Source: Parcubacteria group bacterium Greene1014_15 (lineage in GTDB: Bacteria > Patescibacteriota > Minisyncoccia > Phycocordibacterales > VMGT01). From it: a stretch of 37,270 nucleotides of DNA. The position numbers and the translations under genes were made by a program. How positions within the stretch are numbered: position 1 is the first letter of the stretch; each line of letters starts with the position of its first letter. The notes beneath the pieces are model-generated. The model made no database searches and was not told where the DNA came from. It saw only the letters and a list, made by a program, of their open reading frames with translations. Shown one piece after another: positions 6,956-15,484 of the stretch. The DNA is taken from contig VMGT01000005.1 of NCBI GenBank assembly GCA_007376725.1, positions 1 through 37,270 on the forward strand. The letters run 5' to 3'.

Positions 6956-9433
6956 TCAATTCTTTTTTGCGAGTTCCTCGGGCAAGAGCGTTATTGTGGT
7001 CCCTGCCTGCGCCGTGCCTGCTATGATTTTCTTTGCAATCGCCTCTTCGATCGTTTGTTGCATTGCGCGGCGCATAGGGCGTGCGCCGAATTGGGGATCG
7101 TAGCCTTCGTGAACAAGCACCTCCACAAGCTCGTCGGTAATTTGAAGCGTGATGCCTTTTTTCTGTAATTTCCAATAGAGCTTATCGAGCATAATGCGCG
7201 CGATTTTTCGTAAAGATTCAATGCCGAGCGGCTCAAACAAAACAATATCGTCAAAACGGTTGAGCAGTTCCGGCCGGTATATGCGATCCTTAATGATCAT
7301 GTTGACCAATTGATCTTTGAGTTCACTCACTTTTTCTCCCCGCTTGCTTGCTTCCCAAATGAAACTGCTCCCTGCATTCGATGTCGCAATAAGAATCATG
7401 TTGCGCATGCCAACACGCTTGCCGTACATGTCTGAGAAAAATCCTTCGTCAAATATCTGAAGAAAAAGATTATGCACATCCGGCGTCGCTTTTTCAAATT
7501 CATCGAGAAGAAGCACACCGTAGGGGTTTTCACGAACAAGCGTTGCAAGCGTTCCTGCACGCTTGTTCGGCACGGAACCGATCAATCGCTCAAGAGAATC
7601 GTCACCACTGTACTCAGACATGTCAAGACGCAGAAGCTTGTCTTCATCGCCGAAATAGGTTGCCGCAAGAGCCTTTGCCGTCTCTGTTTTGCCAACTCCC
7701 GTTGGACCAAGAAAAAGAAACGAACCAACTGGTCGATCGAGATTACCGATTCCCGAACGTACGCGCCGGAGCGCATTCGCAACTGCGGCAACCGCAGTGT
7801 TCTGATCCACGACGCGCTTTTGCATAAGTTCTTCGAGATTTTCGAGCTTCTTTTTTTCTTCGGCGCCGATCGCGCCAACAGGAATGCCGGTCTTTACCGT
7901 AATAATATCGAGAACATGGTTTTTTCCAATGACAACGATTCCTTTCTGCTGCATTTCCGGAACAATTTCAAGAAGCAAATCAACAGCCTTGTCGGGCATC
8001 ACTCCATAGGGAAAATACTGATCTGCGCTTTCCGCAATAGTCTTGATCGCGGGATAGGTAAGTACGACATCGTTTCTCGCCTCAATATCATTAGCACGGT
8101 CTTCAAGGACGCGTAGGGTCGTTTCTAACTCGGCTTCCTCGACAAGCACCATATTAAAATGCTTCATGACATTGCCGTTATTTTCCAAATGTTGATGGAA
8201 CTCTTCCAAATTGCTCGTTGCGATAATCTGCGTGGCCGTCGAGCCAAGATAAAAGTCGAGCACCTCGATAATATCAACACCGATAGCAGCTCCGCTCTGC
8301 ATGCACGCCGGCAAATCTTCAATGAGAAGAATGACATTTCCCGCAGAAATCGCCTGCCGCATGATTGCCGTGAATTTCTTCTCAAATGATTGCTTGTCTG
8401 TCGTTCCAGAAATAAGTCCTTCAAAATCAAAAATGAAAACATTCTTTCGAGCAAGCGCCGGCAGCGCATGACCTCGGTCTATTTTTTTCGCAAGGCGTGC
8501 AACAACATCAATTTGTCCTACACCCGCCTCTCCCACGAGAAGTGCGTTTGCTGAACTTTCTTTCGCTAAGATAGCTTCAAGTTTCTCTTCGGATTCCTTA
8601 CCGAAAGGCGAGTCCTCATCAATATGCGCAAACACGGTTTCAGATGAAATCGGACGACTATACCGCTCTACTGAATATGTTTCCCCGTATGCAAACGCGT
8701 CTCCGAGACCGACATGCGCGAGCAGGTGTTCCCTGCTCCACCAGCGCTCGGCATTTTTCTGTCTTCGTATGAGGCGCTCCACCCACTGTGCAGTCGCACG
8801 GAAATCTTCTAGAGTCACTCCGTGCGAGAGCAAAAATGTCTCGAACTCCTTATCAATACGCACGAGCGCAGAAGCAAATTGCGATAGGGTTGCGATTTTC
8901 GGTCCGGGAGCTTGAGCGGCGACAAAATCGATCTTCGGATTCCTGTGTTCAATAAAAACTCCGATAGAAGCTATGTCGATTCCAGAACGGATAAGAATGC
9001 GTGCGCCATACGGTGACGCACAGAAACCAGTGACAAAATCTTCGTGACGGGTATAAAACAGTATCGCTGCAAGTTCAAACTGCGGCGGCACAACTTCGTC
9101 TTGGCCCAATTTCGTTGTCACGGTAGTTTTTTCAAGTCCGTAAAAATAGAGTGAATGATACATTGCGTCAAACATGAAAAAAAGGAGCCAGCATGAAAAC
9201 GATATGAATGCAACGCCGATAAACTGCTGCTCCAAGAGTGAAAGAATTGCAAGAAAAGGCTGTTGCGGAAAAAGAGAAATTACGTTCGACACTATGACAA
9301 AAAGAGCGGGGATAACGGTAAAAAACGCAAAAAGTTTTTTCAAAAAATGCCGGGCACGGTGAGAAATTGCGCGATCAAGGAGCAAGGCCGGGTAATAGAG
9401 AGATACGATTTGTTGTAATTCTTCCTGTAACAT
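6956..9433 (-). CDS. Membrane-anchored ClpC-like double AAA+ ATPase
   Basis: Two N-terminal hydrophobic segments; AAA2 GPTGVGKTETAKAL, LLLDEFEKA, RPELLNRFDDIVLF, GARPMRRAMQQTIEEAIA; AAA1 Walker A degenerate (GEAGVGQID). Confidence 0.88.
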   Translation of the reverse strand: MLQEELQQIVSLYYPALLLDRAISHRARHFLKKLFAFFTVIPALFVIVSNVISLFPQQPFLAILSLLEQQFIGVAFISFSCWLLFFMFDAMYHSLYFYGLEKTTVTTKLGQDEVVPPQFELAAILFYTRHEDFVTGFCASPYGARILIRSGIDIASIGVFIEHRNPKIDFVAAQAPGPKIATLSQFASALVRIDKEFETFLLSHGVTLEDFRATAQWVERLIRRQKNAERWWSREHLLAHVGLGDAFAYGETYSVERYSRPISSETVFAHIDEDSPFGKESEEKLEAILAKESSANALLVGEAGVGQIDVVARLAKKIDRGHALPALARKNVFIFDFEGLISGTTDKQSFEKKFTAIMRQAISAGNVILLIEDLPACMQSGAAIGVDIIEVLDFYLGSTATQIIATSNLEEFHQHLENNGNVMKHFNMVLVEEAELETTLRVLEDRANDIEARNDVVLTYPAIKTIAESADQYFPYGVMPDKAVDLLLEIVPEMQQKGIVVIGKNHVLDIITVKTGIPVGAIGAEEKKKLENLEELMQKRVVDQNTAVAAVANALRRVRSGIGNLDRPVGSFLFLGPTGVGKTETAKALAATYFGDEDKLLRLDMSEYSGDDSLERLIGSVPNKRAGTLATLVRENPYGVLLLDEFEKATPDVHNLFLQIFDEGFFSDMYGKRVGMRNMILIATSNAGSSFIWEASKRGEKVSELKDQLVNMIIKDRIYRPELLNRFDDIVLFEPLGIESLRKIARIMLDKLYWKLQKKGITLQITDELVEVLVHEGYDPQFGARPMRRAMQQTIEEAIAKKIIAGTAQAGTTITLLPEELAKKN

Positions 9434-9442
9434 AACAAGCTC

Positions 9443-9838
9443 TTAAAAGAATATATAGGTGAATCCACGAATGAACAACGCAGCAACAAAAACCGGCAAA
9501 AAAACCCAAGCAACTAAAAGTGCCGTCCCAAGCAGCGCCACCACAAACAGACTCACGATACCCGCAATAATGAGCGCCCCCCGCAGAAGCACGCCAACAA
9601 TACGCATGATGATATTCACCGTCATTGACGCGATATAATCAGCGGGATGAAATCCGCGCGGCGACATTTCGCGCAATCGGTGAAAGGGAGAAAAAAAGGT
9701 ACGGAGCAATAAGGACAAAGAGAAAAAATGCACAATAAAACGAAAACCATTTTCCCACAACGAAAAAAAATCATGGAGTCCGCGCGAGTAATGCCAGACT
9801 GCATAGATAACCAAGAGTTGTGAGAGATCAAGGGGCAT
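9443..9838 (-). CDS. Membrane protein (131 aa)
   Basis: Hydrophobic ORF adjacent to the Clp-like gene, same strand. Confidence 0.6.
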   Translation of the reverse strand: MPLDLSQLLVIYAVWHYSRGLHDFFSLWENGFRFIVHFFSLSLLLRTFFSPFHRLREMSPRGFHPADYIASMTVNIIMRIVGVLLRGALIIAGIVSLFVVALLGTALLVAWVFLPVFVAALFIRGFTYIFF

Positions 9839-9847
9839 AAAGCTTTT

Positions 9848-10669
9848 TTATTCTTTATAAAAAACCCTGTTATCAAAGCGAAGATCAATATATTTAAATT
9901 TTCGTGAACTTGAAGCGGTATCTTTGAAAATGGGGGTGAGCACTGATGCTAAGTTATTAAAAAGTTCCGGATACGAGTCATGCGCATTAAAAATAATCTT
10001 GCCGCCATTGTGAAAATATACTTCGTGTCCGGTCGGTCCAAGAACAACATCTTGCGGCTCAAGACCAAGATCCCGTAACGAGAGAATGAATCTTCCTAGA
10101 GCAATAAAACTTTCCGGATCAAGAAGCGCTCTCCCCACGGGATCCTCTGTTCCGACTACCCCGTAATATTTGATAAATGCTGTGCCGGAAAAATAGGGCG
10201 CCGATGCAAAAATAGTTCCCTGTTCATCCACAAAATAACAATCTGTAGCGGCAACCACTTGAACATTTCCACACCATGTCGCAAACGGCTTTCTGTCAAC
10301 AATGCGCACCATGAGCACATTATCGCTACCAAGAGCAACCGCAGCGCTTAAAACCCGATCAAACTCACGGACAACTGTATATTCGATCATTTCCTTGGGA
10401 TATACCAACACATTTTTTCGCGGAAAAATAAACAAAAATTTTGTGTCAAGAATACTTTCGACAAGCGCAACGACGTTAGCTGCGGGCACAACAGTATCGC
10501 CCGTGACGCGAACGCTCTCTATCGCAAGGCCTGGGGATCGCAAGATATATGAGATCCCTATTGCAATCACAACACTACCGAAAGCTATCGCGAACGAATA
10601 GAAAATAATTTTCTTTCTCTTATCCTGTTTACGCTTCGCTGAACGGACTGTCGTAGGTCTACGTAACAT
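9848..10669 (-). CDS. FtsQ-like cell division protein (POTRA-type)
   Basis: Basic cytoplasmic N-terminus, one TM, IESVRVTGDTVVPAANVVALVESIL POTRA-like segment, V-R-IVDRKPFATWC. Confidence 0.65.
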   Translation of the reverse strand: MLRRPTTVRSAKRKQDKRKKIIFYSFAIAFGSVVIAIGISYILRSPGLAIESVRVTGDTVVPAANVVALVESILDTKFLFIFPRKNVLVYPKEMIEYTVVREFDRVLSAAVALGSDNVLMVRIVDRKPFATWCGNVQVVAATDCYFVDEQGTIFASAPYFSGTAFIKYYGVVGTEDPVGRALLDPESFIALGRFILSLRDLGLEPQDVVLGPTGHEVYFHNGGKIIFNAHDSYPELFNNLASVLTPIFKDTASSSRKFKYIDLRFDNRVFYKE

Positions 10670-10799
10670 TGTAGTAAAAAATAATCATACATACCAGAAA
10701 AAGAATGTACATTCAAAACACAAAAACTCTGCTTCATACTTTGCGGTCAGATAGTGGATAGGCTCGAAACCATAGTAAGAACCTCTTCATTCTACAATA

Positions 10800-12074
10800 T
10801 TATGAAGCAGGGCCTATAATCTTTTTCCCCATATATTTCTCCAGGGCTTCGGGAATGACGATAGAACCATCTTTCCGCTGATTATTTTCTACAATAGCGA
10901 TAAGAATGCGTGGCGTAGCTATTGCAGTGTTATTAAGCGAGTGAACGAAGCGCAGTTTCCCATCACGATCACGATAACGGATATTGAGACGTCGCGACTG
11001 AAAATCATGAAAATATGAAGAGGAGTGCGTTTCGCGATAGGTCTTTTCAGAGGGAATCCATGCCTCGATATCGTATTTCTTTACCTGTCCAAGACCAAGA
11101 TCACCGCCGCAATTAAGCACAACGTGATACGGAATATTGAGGCGTTGCATAATGCGCTCGGAGTTTGCTGTAAGTTCTTCGTGGTGTTCCACAGATTTCT
11201 CATGGCTTGCTTCACAAAGAATAATTTGTTCGAGTTTAAAAAATTCATGAACGCGCATGAGCCCGCGCGTATCTTTGCCATAACTTCCCGCCTCTCTTCG
11301 AAAACAAGGTGAGAACCCGAGAAACTTCACGGGCAGCATACCGTAGTCAAGCACGTCGTCCATATAATACGCCATCATCGCCACTTCAGCAGTTCCCGCA
11401 AGATAATCCCCGTCTTGGGTTTTATAGAGATCTTCTTCTCCTTGTGGCAAATATCCTGTTCCCAAAAACGCCTCGCGTTTAAGAAGCGACGGCGCAAAAA
11501 CAGGATGAAATCCAGGCCCTTCGACAAGCACATCGCGAACAAAGTTCCACACAGCGAAAGAGAGCAATGCCCCGTCATTTTTTAAAAAGTAGCCGCGAAA
11601 GCCTGCAGTTTTCGCGCCGCGCTCGAAATCCGCCATATCAAGATCGCGCATCAACTCTACATGATTCTTTGCAATAAAATTAAAATCAGGCTTCTCTCCC
11701 CATGCACGCACCTCTTGATTTCCCTTGTCATCAGCGCCATCAGGAACCGAGATATCAGGTATGTTCGGCACACGCAACATCAGCCGTTGCCACTGTTCCA
11801 TAACTTCCTTAAGCCTGCTTTCAATTCTTTGCAGTTCCTCTTTGAGACCGCGCATCTGCTCGATCATATTGTCCCGTTCGGTCGGATTTTTCGAGCGTGA
11901 AATGCGTTCCGTATATTCGTTCTGTTCCGAGCGCTTCGCTTCGACTTCCTGCAGTATTTCGCGACGTGTAACGTCCACAGCGAGCAATTCTTCGACGTCA
12001 AAATCAATATGTTTCTTTTTAACAGCAAGGACTATAAGATCTTTGTTCTCCCGAATAAATTTGATATCTAACAT
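10800..12074 (-). CDS. serS: Serine--tRNA ligase
   Basis: MLDIKFIRENKDLIV..., GTAEVAMMAYYMDDVL, FRREAGSYGKDTRGLMRVHEFFKLEQ, ALEKYMG. Confidence 0.96.
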   Translation of the reverse strand: MLDIKFIRENKDLIVLAVKKKHIDFDVEELLAVDVTRREILQEVEAKRSEQNEYTERISRSKNPTERDNMIEQMRGLKEELQRIESRLKEVMEQWQRLMLRVPNIPDISVPDGADDKGNQEVRAWGEKPDFNFIAKNHVELMRDLDMADFERGAKTAGFRGYFLKNDGALLSFAVWNFVRDVLVEGPGFHPVFAPSLLKREAFLGTGYLPQGEEDLYKTQDGDYLAGTAEVAMMAYYMDDVLDYGMLPVKFLGFSPCFRREAGSYGKDTRGLMRVHEFFKLEQIILCEASHEKSVEHHEELTANSERIMQRLNIPYHVVLNCGGDLGLGQVKKYDIEAWIPSEKTYRETHSSSYFHDFQSRRLNIRYRDRDGKLRFVHSLNNTAIATPRILIAIVENNQRKDGSIVIPEALEKYMGKKIIGPAS

Positions 12075-12123
12075 ATGACCTATGGTAGCAAAACAATCAC
12101 AATTCGTGAAGCTGATAAAGAAA

Positions 12124-12152
12124 ACAGACATCTGTCGAAAACAGATGTCTGT
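12124..12152 (-). terminator. Intrinsic terminator
   Basis: ACAGACATCTGT cgaaa ACAGATGTCTGT, T-rich tail on minus strand. Confidence 0.6.
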
Positions 12153-12171
12153 TGGTTTTCAGCGCAGTATA

Positions 12172-13227
12172 TTACTGTTGCGCCGTAAGATCATAGATCT
12201 CAAGCTTATTCAATGTAGCTGCGGTCAAATCCAAACGGAATGTTCTCCATGGTGGTACGACCACACGGTGCATGCCCATTGCTTCTACAAAAACCGCAGC
12301 ATTCACGGCAGAACGTGTCGTCTGCCTGATTCGTGTTTCAATACGCGAATAGTTGCGCTTCTCTGCAATCTCTCCAAGCCGCACAAACAGCGCTTTCCCA
12401 ACTCCCTTGCGAGGAAAGAACGTATGCAGGTCTTCAATCACCATGTATGGACATTGCTCCCACGATGAGTACGCTTGGTAGTAAATGGCAAACCCTACAG
12501 GAACTCCATTTCGTTCTGCAATAAGACATTCAAAAAAATTTCGATCAAACGCAAATTCAAGTTTTTCGACAACACGCTTGCGATTTACTTTATATCCAAG
12601 TCCCTGAAAATCAGCAGACTTTTGAATGTACGTCGAAATGTCGCGAAGATCACCACGCCCTGCTTGTCGAATGCGCACATTTCCTGTCGCTGCGCGAATC
12701 GTTGTCGGTACATCGAGACGATATGTCTTAAGCTCCGACGTGATATACATATCGAATTCTCGATAGAAAACACGAGATTCTTGGTGTGTTATGAGTGAGC
12801 GGGTTTCAATTCGCGGACAGCCTTCTTTCCAGGCTTCACTCACGGTTCCTCTCATCAAGGCCTTCTCAATAATACGACAGTCGCCAACATCATAGATACT
12901 CTTCGAGTACAGATCTTCAATCCATGGATACGCGGAATGCGACCAATCAGAGAATGCGGGATAATACAACGCAAATCCAACCGGCCCCTGTGTGGTATGT
13001 TCTGCGATACTACAACGAAACGGCGGGCGCTCTGAACCCAATTGCGATTGTAGACGTAGAACTGCGCCATCGGTTTTTATAAAACTGACAGCGGGCTGAT
13101 TTTCTTCCACACCCATATTGTTTTTCCACGCGATAACTCCAAACCGCATGGCACAACTTCGAATAAACCCCAAAATTGCTTCTGCATCGTTTGGTTGAGC
13201 AACCCTAATCTTTGGAACATACAACAT
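12172..13227 (-). CDS. Tandem GNAT-family N-acetyltransferase (two GNAT-like modules)
   Basis: Repeated pattern PVGFALYYPAFSDW..PWIEDLYS and PVGFAIYYQAYSSW..MVIEDLHTFFPRKGVGKALF. Confidence 0.8.
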   Translation of the reverse strand: MLYVPKIRVAQPNDAEAILGFIRSCAMRFGVIAWKNNMGVEENQPAVSFIKTDGAVLRLQSQLGSERPPFRCSIAEHTTQGPVGFALYYPAFSDWSHSAYPWIEDLYSKSIYDVGDCRIIEKALMRGTVSEAWKEGCPRIETRSLITHQESRVFYREFDMYITSELKTYRLDVPTTIRAATGNVRIRQAGRGDLRDISTYIQKSADFQGLGYKVNRKRVVEKLEFAFDRNFFECLIAERNGVPVGFAIYYQAYSSWEQCPYMVIEDLHTFFPRKGVGKALFVRLGEIAEKRNYSRIETRIRQTTRSAVNAAVFVEAMGMHRVVVPPWRTFRLDLTAATLNKLEIYDLTAQQ

Positions 13228-13330
13228 GCAATACTCCTTACGTATGGCGTATGAGGCTCACTAGAGAACCTTTCTTTGTGTGCAATCCACATACAATATA
13301 ATAATAAAATGGAAAAAATGTCAAACGGTA

Positions 13331-13469
13331 ATAAGGTGCAGGGGAATAAGGTGTCAGGAACCTTTTATCGTTAGGAACCTTTTATCGTTCCATAGTATCT
13401 TGATTCTTCTACTGGGTGGAAAAATAAGATGCATAAAAGGTTCCTGACACCTTTATCCTGCACCTTTAT
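13331..13469. repeat. REPIN-like inverted repeat pair
   Basis: ATAAGGTGCAGGggaATAAGGTGTCAGGAACCTTTTAT and its near-exact reverse complement ATAAAAGGTTCCTGACACCTTTATCCTGCACCTTTAT, 64 nt apart. Confidence 0.8.
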
Positions 13470-13544
13470 CCTGCCATCTGGGAATGTTGCACTTGTGGGT
13501 AGAATGTAGGCATACGAGCAGACAGAGAAATTTTTCTGTACAAT

Positions 13545-14405
13545 GTGTGCATGCATCAACCGATACATCTCGTCAGTAAAGAAAATTTTCCTCCGCTTTT
13601 GCAGGAGATCACTGATCCGCCAGAACAATTGTACATGCGGGGTGTATTTCCCGATCCACGTTCACACACATTCCTCACCGTTGTCGGATCAAGAAAATTT
13701 ACACCCTACGGCAAGCAGGCATGTGAAAAGCTCTTGAGCGGACTACGTGGATACCCGATCATCATCGTGAGCGGACTTGCGCTCGGCATGGATGCGATCG
13801 CACATCGCGCCGCTCTCGAGAGTGAGTTGCTCACGATCGCTGTTCCCGGCTCTGGACTCGATCCGAGTGTTCTATATCCATCGACTAATCGAGGGCTCGC
13901 AGAAACAATCCTACAAAAAGGCGGGGCGCTTCTTTCGGAGTTCCCGAATGTGTTTCATGCTACGCCGTATGCGTTTCCGCAGAGAAATAGAATCATGGCG
14001 GGACTTTCGCATGCCGTTCTCGTTATTGAGGCAGAAGAACGTTCTGGCACGCTCATTACCTCGCGACTTGCCACAGAATACAATCGGGATGTTTTCACTG
14101 TCCCCGGATCAATATTTTCGAGCACCAGTCGCGGCCCGCACATGCTTTTGCGTCTTGGCGCAACTCCTATCACCACAAGCGCCGAATTGCTACTCGCGCT
14201 CGGGTTTTCAGTACAAGAAAAGACAAGTGATGAAATTTATTCTCCCGAAGAAAACTCCATTCTTCAAATTCTTTCATTCCCAAAGACACGAGACGATTTG
14301 ATATGCGAGCTCGCCTTACCTGTACAGCAAGTCAACAGTATTCTCACCGTCATGGAACTCAAGGGCCTCGTCACAGAACAAGGCGGAATGTTGCGGAAAG
14401 TATGA
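13545..14405 (+). CDS. dprA: DNA-processing protein DprA
   Basis: VVGSRKFTPYGKQ, IVSGLALGMDAIAHRAAL, SEFPN..PYAFPQRNRIMAGLSHAVLVIEAEERSGTLITSRLA, FTVPGSI. Confidence 0.93.
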   Translation: MCMHQPIHLVSKENFPPLLQEITDPPEQLYMRGVFPDPRSHTFLTVVGSRKFTPYGKQACEKLLSGLRGYPIIIVSGLALGMDAIAHRAALESELLTIAVPGSGLDPSVLYPSTNRGLAETILQKGGALLSEFPNVFHATPYAFPQRNRIMAGLSHAVLVIEAEERSGTLITSRLATEYNRDVFTVPGSIFSSTSRGPHMLLRLGATPITTSAELLLALGFSVQEKTSDEIYSPEENSILQILSFPKTRDDLICELALPVQQVNSILTVMELKGLVTEQGGMLRKV

Positions 14406-14411
14406 AGAAGG

Positions 14412-14448
14412 AAAAGGCAGCGAATGCATCATGCATTCGCTGCCTTTT
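14412..14448 (+). terminator. Intrinsic terminator after dprA
   Basis: GGCAGCGAATGCA tca TGCATTCGCTGCC TTTT. Confidence 0.75.
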
Positions 14449-14532
14449 GTGTCAGTTTACAACTTCAATTCCCTACTATGAATTACGAAACGCCAAAATC
14501 CCATTTGGTCCTTACCGATTTTTGTACAAAAT

Positions 14533-15231
14533 TTACTGCACCGGCACAGTGGCCAAGAAGTCGAGGACAAAATTGCGAGAGAACACCTGGCCGCTACCGC
14601 GCCACCTGAGCGGATGCTCGACGGAGCCCGCGTGCACAAGCCAGCCGCCGTCGAGCCAGTGCGCGATAACCGTCCGGAGCACACCGCCAGTATCGCGAAT
14701 ATAAAAGATGTTGATATAGCCGTTGTTAAGAAGAACGCCGGGTTGGCCATGCCCCTGTTCTCTCATAAGAGAGAACATTGTTGTCAGCGACATCTCAGCG
14801 GTCGCTTCACCACCGAGTTCAGCAATGATGGGACCGTCGACCGAAGGCTTCTGCAACTTCGCATATCGAAGCACTTGTTCGGCCATTGCGTTTTCGATCT
14901 TGCCGTTACCCTTGAGAAACCATTCGGTGAAATTGTCGCCAAGATACCTGATACTGACTTCAGCGTTCTCGCTCGTGTCACGAACGAATTCCTCACGAGC
15001 GACAAACGTGCAGGTTGTTGCCGGTACAATAACCGTCGAGATAAATTCCAAGATAGAATTCATAGCAAGTTGCCCGCCGCCTACCGTCATAAAACGATCG
15101 CGTGCATCCTTGCTCAGACCAACGAACCATTCGAAGTGACTCAGAGTCACGTGACCCTGCCGCATTTTCTGCAATAGGTCGATTTGCAAACCAGCCAATT
15201 TGACCGCATCTGCGTCGATGATAGTGCTCAT
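14533..15231 (-). CDS. Hypothetical protein (232 aa)
   Basis: Intact ORF; no family recognised. Confidence 0.65.
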   Translation of the reverse strand: MSTIIDADAVKLAGLQIDLLQKMRQGHVTLSHFEWFVGLSKDARDRFMTVGGGQLAMNSILEFISTVIVPATTCTFVAREEFVRDTSENAEVSIRYLGDNFTEWFLKGNGKIENAMAEQVLRYAKLQKPSVDGPIIAELGGEATAEMSLTTMFSLMREQGHGQPGVLLNNGYINIFYIRDTGGVLRTVIAHWLDGGWLVHAGSVEHPLRWRGSGQVFSRNFVLDFLATVPVQ

Positions 15232-15484
15232 CGTTTTTCCCTTCCCTTGCGAGAGTTTTGGAAATCTAACAAACCGCTTATATTTGTATCACAAGAGAAT
15301 ATACTTGTCAAATTTTTGGTTCCTCCTAATGAATCTCAAAAGTTGCTATCTCATAGAGAAAGATTAAAAACAAAAAAACAGGTACTATAGAAGGACTTAT
15401 GTACATACAAATACGCACTTCGCATTTGCAAGTCTCTTGTTTTTGTAGTATCTATAGAGCTTGTACCTTTTTCAACACAAATAC

